A program made the position numbers and the translations under genes. Below are positions 1 through 10,227 of a DNA stretch of 64,000 nt, piece by piece; position 1 is the stretch's first letter, and each line of letters opens with the position of its first letter. Under the pieces are notes generated by a model that was not told where the DNA came from, did not search any database, and was given only the letters and a program-made list of their open reading frames with translations. The DNA comes from Adineta steineri (Eukaryota; Rotifera; Eurotatoria; Adinetida; Adinetidae), in contig CAJNOI010000063.1 of the NCBI GenBank assembly GCA_905250115.1, positions 373,265 to 437,264 on the forward strand, read 5' to 3'.

Positions 1-19
1 TGAAAGTTAAAGTTAAAAT

Positions 20-300
20 GCCTCACCTCGATTATGAACAGCTTGTGCGCGACGATTTTTCATAGACGTTCGCTATGTTAAACATAATACACCATGCTCT
101 CGTGCACAGTCACAAATCAGAAGATCAACAATATCTCGACCTTGATATGATTGATCAACATAAGGATCTTCCATTACAGCTAGACGATCACCTTGTTATG
201 TGAAGCAAAACCAATAGTTTCTCCATCTTGAACATGACAAAAAAGTCACTGGTATTCCTTCTTGTTCTGGATTTGTAATTAAGACTCAAGATACTAATAG
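20..300 (-). pseudogene. GNAT acetyltransferase-like remnant
   Basis: Read on the minus strand, short open pieces resemble the core of a GNAT N-acetyltransferase: a GETIGFAS stretch (typical of the strand before the acetyl-CoA loop), then DQSYQGRDIVDLLI, which is close to the acetyl-CoA-binding pattern Q-x-x-G-R/D-x-[IV] followed by an AREHG helix. The pieces lie in different frames, so no intact gene remains. The adjacent DNA to 717 holds only repeated CAGAATTC-like words and no gene. A chance resemblance is possible because the stretch is short. Confidence 0.27.
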
Positions 301-974
301 AATTCACAATAACTTTGTGATAATGGTAATGAATCTAATGAATCATTTTCATTGACAATATTTATCTTCTAAAGTCTATCCTCGATGGAAGTCATCGCTA
401 TTTTTGATAAAAAGAAGTCTTGTTTGTTTTTTTTCTGTCCTTATCTAAATATGAGTAGTCGATAAGAGTCGTATGGTATCAGTTAACGAAAGATGTCCTC
501 ATTTACCCTGCATAGAGGGTCTGCAGAATTCTTAACAATAGAAAACAGAATTCTACACGATTAAGCAGAATTGACAGTTAGTTATTTTCTTTACTGTTTG
601 AGTAGAACTTGTTTAACAGAATTTTATCAAAATTCTACTGACCATTTTATCCTACACTGTAAAAAGACAGCAGTATACAAAATCCTTCTCCTTATTTCAA
701 CTTTGCATTAACCTTTCATGGGTTTATGGATGTCTCTTAAACGAAAAAAACCGTTGATGCAAATGTGGGTTTTAACGCGAACCGTTGTTCGAAATAAAAA
801 GGATTTTAGTTCATCAAACTTTAGTGCCATTGTTCATTTAGCTACGGTCAAAGGTAGTATGATGTATGGTTTTCGGTTGCCAATGTGTATTATTCACAAC
901 AACCCAAAAATCAAGGCATCGCATATTGGAATCAAGAATATGTTGTCATGGTTATAGGTACTACTGAGTTCACT
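301..974. other. Intergenic, no confident gene
   Basis: Positions 500-640 repeat the word CAGAATT several times. A short open stretch around 850-970 (plus strand, reading NQGIAYWNQEYVVMVIG) has the look of decayed coding sequence, but I do not recognise it and it has no start, splice site or partner exon. Confidence 0.4.
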
Positions 975-1077
975 GAGGGGTGGGTGTCGGTGGATGCGAG
1001 AGAAGAACAGACACCAACATCCATACTTAGAATCACCCACAAACCTCACCCTCACCCACACCCCACACCCAGACCCA
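975..1077. repeat. GTGGGTG/CACCCAC hairpin locus 1
   Basis: A G-rich arm (GGGGTGGGTGTCGGTGG, 976-992) faces a C-rich arm (CTCACCCTCACCCACACCC region, 1033-1070) in inverted orientation. It is one of eleven similar short loci in the first 36.5 kb. The words resemble the bdelloid telomere repeat TGTGGG but are not a tandem telomere array. Confidence 0.55.
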
Positions 1078-1576
1078 TCTTTTTTTATATTATTTGGGTG
1101 AAGGTCATTTTAATCTTATAATCTATAGTCAACAAAATGTAAAAAAACAAATTTTATTTTCATTTATATTCTAAATATTTATCTAATATTGTAGAAACAC
1201 ATACAGAAAGTAAAAAAAGTGTAAGATAAATCACAGTACATATAAGAGCAGGGAAATAATTTCCATTATGCCAAGAAATAGCAGATAAAAATAAAGAAAC
1301 AAGAAAAATAATGAGGAAAAGAGCAATGATTGATCTACAGCATATTGTGAAACAATCATAGTTTTTACTTAGAGATATTTTTATAATCCAGATACTTACT
1401 GAATAGATTATAACAATACATAGAATATAAGGAAAACATTTAGGCAATAATTTATCCATAAATTTTAACCAATAATATCGAATTCGATGCCAATGATATT
1501 TTGGTTGTATTGAGCAGTATCGAGTGAAGAAAGATGATGACTAAAGAAAAAGAAAACTAATCAAAAATAATTCGAT
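1078..1576. other. Intergenic
   Basis: No gene is supported. A 99-codon open frame on the minus strand (1160-1459) reads as hydrophobic AT-rich sequence; see the rejected list. Confidence 0.4.
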
Positions 1577-3313
1577 CTAATGAGAATAATTTACTTGTTT
1601 TCCAAACCACCAATGGACAGAAAATATTAGTTCCCTTTTTAATGGATGACAAACCTGACATATAAAATTATCTTTGGTACTGCATCGTGATTGTCTAGTA
1701 ATGAACTCGAAATCTCTCTCTATATTAGATGAAATTCGAAGAGAAAATGATGCATTTAATAAATATTTGAATCCATTAACACAACGATACATGACTTCTT
1801 TGGGATTAGTCTCAGGTGTACATATTAAATGATGAACATTAGGAAAAAGAAAAATTAGTTTTTCAGTTATATATTCATTATATTGACCACAAATGCGTAT
1901 CTCTAATTTATGAATTTGTTCAAATCGATAGTTTCCTATTCGATTAATTGTATCTATATCAACCGACATGTGAATAGATAGTTCACGAAGTTGAGGCATT
2001 GTTTCTTTCAACGGTACATATGTTAATATATCATCTAATGACGACAGAGATAAATATTTTATTTGATTAAGATCAATAAATGATGTAAGAAATGAAATTG
2101 ATAGCGGTGATAGAATTTTTAATGTATTGATATGAGTTAAATAATAATCCGGTCTAACTTCATTCCGTCCGAATGAAATCGTCTTTACACGACTATAGGG
2201 TAATGTTGAATCCGAACCTGTTGAATCAAAGATCAAATCTTGACACATATCAATATAATTAGGAGCAAAATGAGGTATGGAAAATATAGAATTATTGTTA
2301 TATCCAACAAACCAATGTTTTTCTTCAATCCAATATGAAGTACGATATGATTCGAGAACATTTCTATTCAAATTATAATGTGCATTGAATTTAAAATTGA
2401 ATATAATGAGATTTTCAGTAAAGCTTTGCCATCGATCACCATCGAAAAGATCTTGTAAACCAAGAAGTTCTAATTGTAAATATTGTAAATAAGGAAGATT
2501 TAATAAAAGATATTCCATTTCATCGATTGATATAATTCGATCTATAGGTGACAAAGAAGAAATGTGTGTTCATATAAAATATTTACTAAATTTACTTTCG
2601 ATTTCGAGATGAAGTCGAATCAATTGAACAGGAAAGGATATTTGATCAAAAGTCGATGAATTATGCATATCCAAACAAAGAGAAAATGATCTTAGTTGAT
2701 TTGAATGTTGAAATAAAGTTTTTAAATCATTGATTGAACATTTTTCAAGATTTAAATGTCGAAGATATGGAAATGGCATAGATGGTAGAAATGTTCCATT
2801 TGTCAAATGAATTCGATTTAAACGAGGCACAATCTGTGCAAAACTCTCATATATAAGTGACTGCATCTCAGTCGTCTGATATTGATATGGATGTTCAGTT
2901 ATTAAAAAATCAAGAAATGTGAATGAACGTAATAAATTCAATTTATATAAATTAGGAAAAATCCATTTCAATGATTCACCTTCAATGTTAATCAATGTTA
3001 AAGTTTGTAATTGAGAAAATTGTTCAATTTGAAGACGAGAAAAGAATAGTTCTGATTGAGCAGGTGTATCATTTTCATCGGAAAGTACCAATGAAATAAT
3101 TTGTTCAGATCGAATACGTTTACAAATTAGATCGAAATGATCCTTTTGAATCGATCGAAAATTAAGTTGATAGGTATTATAAGCCAATAAGACAGCATCT
3201 ACATGATCACTTATGTTGGAAAAAGTGAATATAATTTCATGTGACCAAAAATATGCGAACAGATCATGCAAAATTTCGGCTGGCAATCGATCGAAAAAGC
3301 AACAGTGATGCAT
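1577..3313 (-). pseudogene. F-box-like protein gene interrupted by one in-frame TGA
   Basis: The preferred start is the ATG at 3311-3313, just before DRLPAEILHDLFAYF, which matches an F-box-like N-terminus (LPxEIxxxIFxYL). The upstream part of the frame is a CAT microsatellite and is probably not coding. The first half (about 247 residues) ends at TGA (2570-2572). The same frame continues without another stop to 1577, giving about 330 more residues with regularly spaced leucine-rich segments (LLLNLPYLQYLQLELL, VHHLICTPETNP). Together they make about 578 codons, the usual size of the large bdelloid family with an F-box-like start and leucine-rich body. The family probably acts as SCF-type substrate receptors; that is inference. 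The second half has no good ATG at its start, so it is not a separate gene. This is either a recent pseudogene, a null allele, or a sequence error. Confidence 0.7.
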
Positions 3314-3418
3314 AAAATCGATAAGAAGTATGATGATGATGATGATGATGTAAAAATTTATTTTATGGGTACAACTGCAGTTTGATGACGCGCCCATGGA
3401 TATATAGGAAGAGAACAA

Positions 3419-4075
3419 GAAAAAAATCTATTGGCGAATCGGTTGACCAATTTTGAAGGTGAATAAGATATAAGAGAAACAGATGGCATAAAAGAACAGA
3501 CGACTTTAATATTAAGAAAGAAAATTATATGTATAAGACAACTATCAAACAGGATAAATAGAATTATTAATGAAGAGGAAGGATATCAAAATGTATTCTC
3601 TCAGTACATTTTGTGAGAAGAACGAAGTATGACAAAACATATGGGTATCCGCGTGTATGAGAAGATGATACAGTCGTGTTATTTCGAAGTGTAAGTATAT
3701 AAGAGGAAAGAGGACGAGAAAACATATGAGTAATGCGATGTACAAAAAATAATCAGATGTTGTCGATATTATAAAGGAAAAAGAAAAATGAATCATTGCA
3801 TATATTGTCATACTCACCCTCATTCACATCTACACCCACCCTTCGGAATAAAAAACCAAGAAGAGAAATACTTATGCGTCAGTTTACTCAGTCATAAATG
3901 TATGTGACGCAGTGTTTTTTTTACGAAAGAGAGAGAAATAATATTACTTGGTTTTTTCCAACTTGTTCGTTGCAATTTAAATATAAAACGGGACGGTGAG
4001 AGAATTCTTCGTTTTATTTTAAGGGATGAACAACAACCAGTGTACACAGTAAGTCAGAAGAAACAACAGAATCAA
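3419..4075. other. Intergenic
   Basis: No gene is supported. The stretch contains a CACCC-rich locus at 3811-3841. A 92-codon hydrophobic frame at 3545-3823 (minus) is not supported. Confidence 0.4.
3811..3841. repeat. CACCC-rich locus 2
   Basis: A short run of CTCACCC and CTACACCCACCC words, one arm of the GTGGGTG/CACCCAC family. No clear facing G-rich arm is visible nearby. Confidence 0.45.
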
Positions 4076-4705
4076 GGTTGCCAAACCTCCTGGTTTTTAA
4101 ACTTTTCTTCTGATAATATTTCTCCGGAATTCTCTTGATTTTTCATTCTTTTCTTAAACGCCTTCCCATATCAGAAGCCCCTTTGCGATGACCAATGTGT
4201 TTGACGTATTAGAGGCCTTCTAATCTTTCCAAAATATTTTCATATTTTTGTAATTTTATTCTGAATTTTTGTGCTAACACTGCTAAAGTTTTCGAACTGA
4301 AGGTCAAAATTTCACTGATTCCCATCTAGCTATGCTAAAATCTGGAAATACCGCTAAAAATTTTGAAAAACTCATAAAAATCTTGGAAACCTGTAGAAAT
4401 GTTTCGAATCGTTTTGTTAGCCACAGTCTATGAAAGTTTTTTTGGACTTAATAGAAGCCCCTCTCGAGAAGATCAGACTTAATCGCGAAAAGTCTGGTCA
4501 TATAATAGGATTTTATTCTTGAAAAAATACAAGTTCTGATTTACAAAGCTCGATTTCGAACTGTGTATTTGTACGATATTTCGATATTTTCTGTAAAATA
4601 AAATATTTCAAAGATTCCAAATTTTCAGAATTTTAATCGTCTTCAGCTTTTGTTTTTAAAAATACTCATTTCTTCCGACATGATATGGATAAGTACCGAG
4701 AGTCA

Positions 4706-4762
4706 GTAGCGAAATGGTAAACTAGCCTCGTCGGTAAACGGATCGATTGAAATCACATGTTG
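4706..4762 (+). other. Possible tRNA-like (pol III box) sequence
   Basis: TAGCGAAATGGT at about 4708 resembles an A box (TRGCNNAGYNGG), and GGATCGATTGAAATC about 32 bases later resembles a B box (GGTTCGANNCC). It may be a decayed SINE head or tRNA relic. No cloverleaf could be confirmed by eye. Confidence 0.2.
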
Positions 4763-4863
4763 TACCGAAATGATTCCGATGAAACAGACAAAAAAACAGT
4801 GGAAAAATCTCAAATTCTTTTGAAAAACAATTTTTATAGATAAATGAACCCAAATACAAGATA

Positions 4864-5087
4864 CGCCCATGGACAAAAGTCTTTCCTCCCTCTTTATATA
4901 TGTGCTATCATGCTTTGTATAAAATTTATTGCCGAGTGGAGATATGACTTGAGAGTTTTATTACAGTATGGTATACAGATCATAATGCAATAAAACTCTC
5001 AAGTCATATCTCCACTCGGCAATAAATTTTATACAAAGCATGATAGCACATATATAAAGAGGGAGGAAAGATTTTTGTCCACAGGTG
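4864..5087. repeat. 222 bp near-perfect palindrome (foldback)
   Basis: The left arm runs about 4864-4962 and the right arm about 4989-5087, around a 26 bp centre. The arms match almost base for base over about 98 bp, for example GAGAGTTTTATT (4951-4962) against AATAAAACTCTC (4989-5000). Only a few mismatches are visible, towards the outer ends. A transcript would fold into a long hairpin. The position inside the 4076-5544 element suggests either its core or a nested foldback MITE. Close arm identity argues for recent origin or arm-to-arm conversion. Confidence 0.85.
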
Positions 5088-5544
5088 TAATTTCGGAGAG
5101 CATATATGACACATCGAATAGTAACCATTCTTTTAAAGTGAACGTCACAACAAATAATTAAACAACTTGTGTTTTGTCCCCTTTTTTACCAACTTTACCA
5201 GAAATTTATGTGGTATCTTGGTTTTTTTATGGCCAGAAACAGGATCGACAAAGAAGGCTTTTCAAAAAATTCAACCCGTAAAATTCCCATTTCTAGAGCA
5301 GTCGTCCTATTCTGCAATGTTCAATATTCCAGGAATCAGTTCCTAGAATTCCGGAATCGATCGACCTCGACCAATCTCAAAGCTTTTCTTTTTCGCAAAT
5401 AAAGTACGTGACACTGTCGTATTTTCCTTCTGGTTTCGAGAGAAAGGTTACTGATTTTCCCCCTGATTTTACGAGAAAAGTCTCCTGGTCAACTCCTGGT
5501 TTTTAACGAAAAAACCTTATTTCTAAAATTTGAATTTGGCAACC

Positions 5545-5923
5545 CGGAATAGAACATCTCATTAAATCATGTTATATTTTCCAGATTCTGATCGAGGTAC
5601 ATTTTTATATAGTTTAGGTTAGTATGCTATGAACAACAATTTTCTTAAAAGATTATACTACTGCGGGAGAACCTGTAAGAGTCAAATGCTGGGCGTGCAT
5701 ATTATTTTATCATGCCTAAACTATCCTCCACACTCACACCCACAAAGACCCTCTCTTCAAACGGCCGTTTACGGCTGTGCTTATTTGATTCAGGAACTTC
5801 TTTTCTTTCTTGTTTTTGTTTCAAGATAACAACGAAAGAGAGCTGCCACAGTGACGTGTCATCATTACTTGCACAAACATATTAGAGAACATAGGCTGCT
5901 TCTGTAACATTTTTAAAGGTGAG
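5545..5923. other. Intergenic and probable 5' region of the RING-H2 gene
   Basis: No separate gene is supported. It contains the CACTCACACCCACA locus at 5725-5755 and the sequence upstream of the membrane RING-H2 gene. Confidence 0.4.
5725..5755. repeat. CACCC-rich locus 3
   Basis: CCACACTCACACCCACA followed by GACCCTC; a single arm of the GTGGGTG/CACCCAC family. Confidence 0.45.
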
Positions 5924-8498
5924 ATGAGTAAACGATACTTGCAATCACACCGCATGGAGGCTACCACTGTGGGCAAATTATTAATGGCGAAAAACTCGAA
6001 AAGTGAGCAGATCGACGACAACGTTCAGTCAACACTCATGTCGCCTCTTGCCAAACTCTTTCAACGTATTCACAATCAGCGTTTGCTTGACGAGCAGTGC
6101 GAACGTATTCACCACTTTAAACACACATTTCTGTCTCTTCTTGTCTGCGCGTTACTCACATATGTTCTCCAGTATCATACGCAAATCTACAATGCTCTCG
6201 CGGGACCATTTCCCTTGAATCGCGATCAGTTCATCTCTTACCTACAAATCTACAACAATGATCTCTCGCCTGCGCAATTAAAATGGTTTTCATTGAAGCC
6301 CGAATACCTTCAAGTAGAGCTGGGCGAAGATCAAATAGAACAGGGACGCGCTGATCTAATGCGTGTTTATGATAATGACCAAAACATACTCAAGGATTGT
6401 ATAGCAACAATAAAGCACGTCAAAGGCGAAAGCATCGTAGATGTACTTCGTCCTAATCGACTTTTCATCAAACTACCCACGTCGCTGCAGTCCCATTCCA
6501 AGACAAAACTTCCGTTTCAATTTTTAGCATTCAGTATTCGTACATTACGCTGCATCGTTCGACAACTCAATGCTACTCCAATGGAATACAGTACATGGCT
6601 TGAAAAATCTCATTATACGGCATTCATTGAGGTCAAGTACAGGGCAGATGCGGGTCAGTTCAACAAAGCTGTTCTAACCAAATGTGGCGTTCTAATCGGA
6701 TACCTCTATAGGCCAAAAGGAGAGCTGGCTTATCTACCTAACTCGCAGCAGAGCTTTGTATTTCGTTCCCTTGATGTGGCCTTGAACGCTACGTCACCTT
6801 ATTATCCCTTTTTTGCTTTTCTTCTCGGTGGCCTCGTCCTCAGCTGGCTCTTTCTCAAAGCTCTGTTCTACTTTTTCGTCTACATCTTCTATCAAGTCTA
6901 TCGCACACCCGTCGTCCTCCATTCCGTCCTGCAGCAGCAATTACATGAGTTCGAACTTAACAATCTTCTCACTTTAAATAATATGTTGCTCGAGGGACAT
7001 GAAGACCAGTGTTGTGGTAATGTGTTTCTGATCGATCAAAAATACGTGGTTCTACTGAATGTAAATGTGAACGAAACGAATAGTGATAGACTGGCTCTTT
7101 TCAAAACTCAAACGCCGCTAATAATTATTCCGGTGACGTCCATCGTAAAGGTGACATGGGACGGTATCGTCGTCGATAATGGCAATAAGCGGATTCCTTG
7201 GCCGGTAATCCAAAAGGAAAATGGAGTGGTATTGAAATGGTTAGATGATCAACTCATGCGCATCCATACACCATACCGAAAGCGGTACGTGTTTTCTGAA
7301 GGACCCTTATACTTATTTGTCAGAAAATTGTTTATCTTTCAAATCCCTTCCAGATGACAGATTATACATCGTCTATTATGCCTTAGCATGAATATTTTCC
7401 AGAGAAGTGGCATGAGAGGGTTATTTTAGGAATCAAAAAATTAGTATAGCAATGAGGATAAAAAAATTAATTTACGATTTATGGTGTAAATAGTAAATGC
7501 GGTTGATATAAGAATTTCTTGAAGCATGAAGGAAGTGGGAATTGAGATTCTCAGACGAGAACACCGTTGGGGATGTGAAATCTCTTTTGAAATGAGACCA
7601 TACTGCATCTAGAAAGACCTAGTTTGAAGGTTATCATCCTACAATGAGTCGGGTTTCTAGTATTCCGTTGCTGAAGTATTGAATTCTAAGTAGATTCTCC
7701 TAAGCTTCTCATATAAGTAATTGAAATCAAGCGTCTCAGAATTGTTAGCCTAATCCACGTAGGAATATGAAGTTTCAAAGGAGAACACTCATTATATCCT
7801 TATAACATGAGCTCTCTCAAAGCACCTTAAAATAAAATTTTGTAACAGGCCGATTCCACTGAAAAAATGTAAAATTTCCACAGACCAACACTTCTGAGCG
7901 ACCGACCAAGCAGGAAGCTTTCTAATAAGAAAAGGATTTCTTAATATTGAACTCTATCAGAAAATGTGACAATAAGCTGTAGTAATGTGAAAGATCAATT
8001 GAGTAGTTTCATTATAATTTTTATTCATTTTTCTATTTCAGACGGGAAGAGGAGGATCGTTTGATCCGCGAAGAAGACGCCAGGCGTGCTCAGCAAGCAG
8101 CTGATGCGCGTCGCCTCTCCACGCTTATGTACGAAGAAGCTGAATTGCAACGCGCGCGTTATGGAAATGATCTTGACCGTATGTGGGATCAGGTAACTTC
8201 GGCTTCCCCTCATTTCATTGCGCAGTTTCGCTTTAACAATCACCCAGTGGTAACGAGTATCGAGCTTCACGCCAATCAATGTAATTTGTGCTTCGAGAAC
8301 TTCGAACTCGGCGAAACGTACTCAGTATGGCCCTGCGCTGGACACCACTGTTTTCATTTCAACTGCATGCTGGAAGCGTTACGTTCGAGGAATACTTGTC
8401 CAGTCTGTCGACATCCAGTAGAGGCGGCCTACTTGCCGAGCAGAAGTGAATTACTCCAACGGTTGTTCATGCGAATGGTTTTTAGAGTGGTCACCTAA
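5924..8498 (+). CDS. Membrane-anchored RING-H2 protein (two exons)
   Basis: Exon 1 is 5924-7284 and exon 2 is 8042-8498. The donor is AGCG/GTACGT and the acceptor TTTCAG/ACGG; the phase fits exactly (CG+A, Arg), giving 605 residues. Hydrophobic segments lie near residues 68-83 and 293-326, separated by a long polar domain, so the protein probably spans the membrane twice. An acidic/basic helical stretch (REEEDRLIREEDARR) leads to a C-terminal RING-H2 finger: C534, C537, C552, H556, H559, C562, C573, C576 (CNLC, HCFHFNC, CPVC). The likely role is a membrane E3 ubiquitin ligase with a cytosolic RING; substrate unknown. The 757 bp intron is far longer than usual here. The coding sequence is visibly richer in G+C than its neighbours. 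A hAT-type repeat end begins 3 bases after the stop. Confidence 0.75.
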
Positions 8499-8500
8499 AG

Positions 8501-8598
8501 CAGTGGCGGATCTAGCTATTAGGCGAACCAAAAATAATACTACTTTCCGTTTTTTTATAAAGCATCACCCCTCATGGAAATCCTGTATCCATCTCTTA
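8501..8598. mobile_element. hAT-type MITE end, related to the copy at 55670
   Basis: It starts CAGTGGCGGATC, a common hAT-type terminus. Inside is CGGAAAGTAGTATTATTTTT (read on the minus strand), shared with the 55670-55840 copy, which also shares GTTCnCCTAATAnCT and a TTTCnATGA word. The far end is not clear and no target duplication is visible. Confidence 0.5.
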
Positions 8599-10227
8599 CC
8601 TGAAGCGAATGATTTTGAATAAACAAGAACACACCATTTGATTTTTTTATCAAAATGAATTAGTATGAAGAACGTTACAGTGTGGGTGTAGGTGTCAGTC
8701 TCATGTGAGTAGAGCAATGTTGAGTTCACACACCCACACTTTCAACATAATGATGAAATATTGTGTTTTTCAAACTTCGAATGGATACGTATGTAGAAGG
8801 AAGTTGTGATTTATAGTATTATTGTTGACTCTATTCTGAAGTGACACTTTATGTCTATGATTATAATTGTTATTATTCACTCAATCATCAGTTATATCTT
8901 GTTCTCTATCACAATCACAACAGATATAATCATAATATCTCAAGTTGATATTGATTCGAAGTAAAAATATAAACAAACATTTATAAATTTCAATTAATAT
9001 AAAACCCATGAATCAATGTTTTATCGTCAATAAATCTTTGAAATATTATTTTTGCGTTCTACATAATCTTCAATAAACAATTCAGTGTCACTAAAACTAA
9101 AGATTAATAACATAGATCTTTAGCCGTTGATAATAGCTATGTGCACTGGAGCTGTACATGATATATTCAAACGTGGGAAAACCGTTTATTGTTTTTTTTC
9201 CAACATAATAATAGAAGAAGGAAAAGACGTCATCAACTTAGTTTGGTTGGTTTTTCTAATGTAATCAAAGAGATGTTGTCCTCCGTTCTCAGAAAGTTAA
9301 CGTTTGTTTGCATAATTATTTATTTAGATGTAGTTTTTTTGTGAATCAACATAGTTTGTGTTATTGTGATTATAACCGACAGATGTTTACTGAAGGAAAA
9401 TTGAAAAGAATCTCCAACTAAGTTTTTTCTTCTCTTGCATACAAAATACATAATACATCATATCAATATACAAATAAAAGAAGATGAAAGAAAAACAAGG
9501 TAAATATTGACTGGATCAATATTCTCTATCGAGAAAAAGAGAGTTTTGAACATGTTATTATGATAAACAATTATTTTTGAGATACTAGCAAAACTGTTTG
9601 TTTTGTTCTCAATGAAGGCTATTCTACATAGACATTAATCGTAACTGTTTGAATCATTTTTCACATTGATAAAGAAAATGTGATTATCTATTGAACTACA
9701 AATCATAAAATTCTTTTATCAACCAAAAACGCAAAAACAGAAACAATAAGACAGAAAAATAAATGAGAGATTTTCGAAATGTTATTATACTATATGTTAT
9801 ATACACTCGAAAAAATTAGATGGAGTGAGTTTGAGTTAAGAAACCTGCTCAGTTTGTTTTAGCTCTCTTGTCTGATCAAACAACTCATCTAATCATTATC
9901 CGTTCAGTTACTAAAGGTGGGTTTTGTTCTTCATGTTTTTTTATCTTTATTCATTTTCCATACAACGCAAAAGATCTATTTATGAATGTATTTGTTCTTA
10001 AATAATATTTGAACACAGGAAAATCATTTTTTCCGAACGGACAAGTTGTTCTGAAGATAAAAAAAGTCAAGATTGATTTTTCATTAGATTGATCAAATGA
10101 ATTGAGCAAAAAAAGAGAGAAAGAAACAAAAAAAGAAAGAAAGAAACAAAAAAAATAGAATTTATTGTTCAAGCAATACTTTCTCTTCTATTATGAGTTA
10201 AATTCATATCATTAACTTACAGTCTAG
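8599..10227. other. Gene-free stretch
   Basis: AT-rich DNA with no supported gene. It contains GTGGGTG hairpin locus 4 (8679-8740) and an A-rich GAAA/AGAAA low-complexity run near 10110-10160. Confidence 0.45.
8679..8740. repeat. GTGGGTG/CACCCAC hairpin locus 4
   Basis: AGTGTGGGTGT at 8679-8689 is mirrored by ACACCCACACT at 8730-8740: perfect 11 bp inverted ends about 40 bp apart. It is one of the clearest members of the family. Confidence 0.75.

Larger units (their letters stand above)
4076..5544. mobile_element. Non-autonomous TIR element with internal palindrome
   Basis: The ends carry a 10 bp perfect terminal inverted repeat: GGTTGCCAAA at 4076-4085 and TTTGGCAACC at 5535-5544. Just inside each end lies a CTCCTGGTTTTTAA word (about 4087 and 5495), and the right end has several degenerate copies of CTGGTTTTnnCGAGAAAAG. 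No transposase frame is present. The middle contains a 222 bp near-perfect palindrome (listed separately). I see no convincing target-site duplication, so the boundaries rest on the inverted repeat alone. The superfamily is unassigned. Confidence 0.45.

Noticed and set aside
718-957. 79-codon frame, plus strand
   Set aside because: A different frame in the same place looks more protein-like (NQGIAYWNQEYVV), and neither has gene structure.
975-1077. True telomere array
   Set aside because: Words are irregular and not tandem TGTGGG units; treated as a telomere-like hairpin locus instead.
1160-1459. 99-codon hydrophobic open frame, minus strand
   Set aside because: AT-rich low-complexity translation with no signal, motif or splice context; such frames arise by chance at this base composition.
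3545-3823. 92-codon hydrophobic open frame, minus strand
   Set aside because: Same reason; it also runs into the CACCC-rich repeat.
7285-7357. Read-through end of the 5924 frame (YVFSEGPLY...)
   Set aside because: A strong GTACGT donor at 7285 and an exactly phased acceptor at 8041 joining to a RING finger make this intron sequence.
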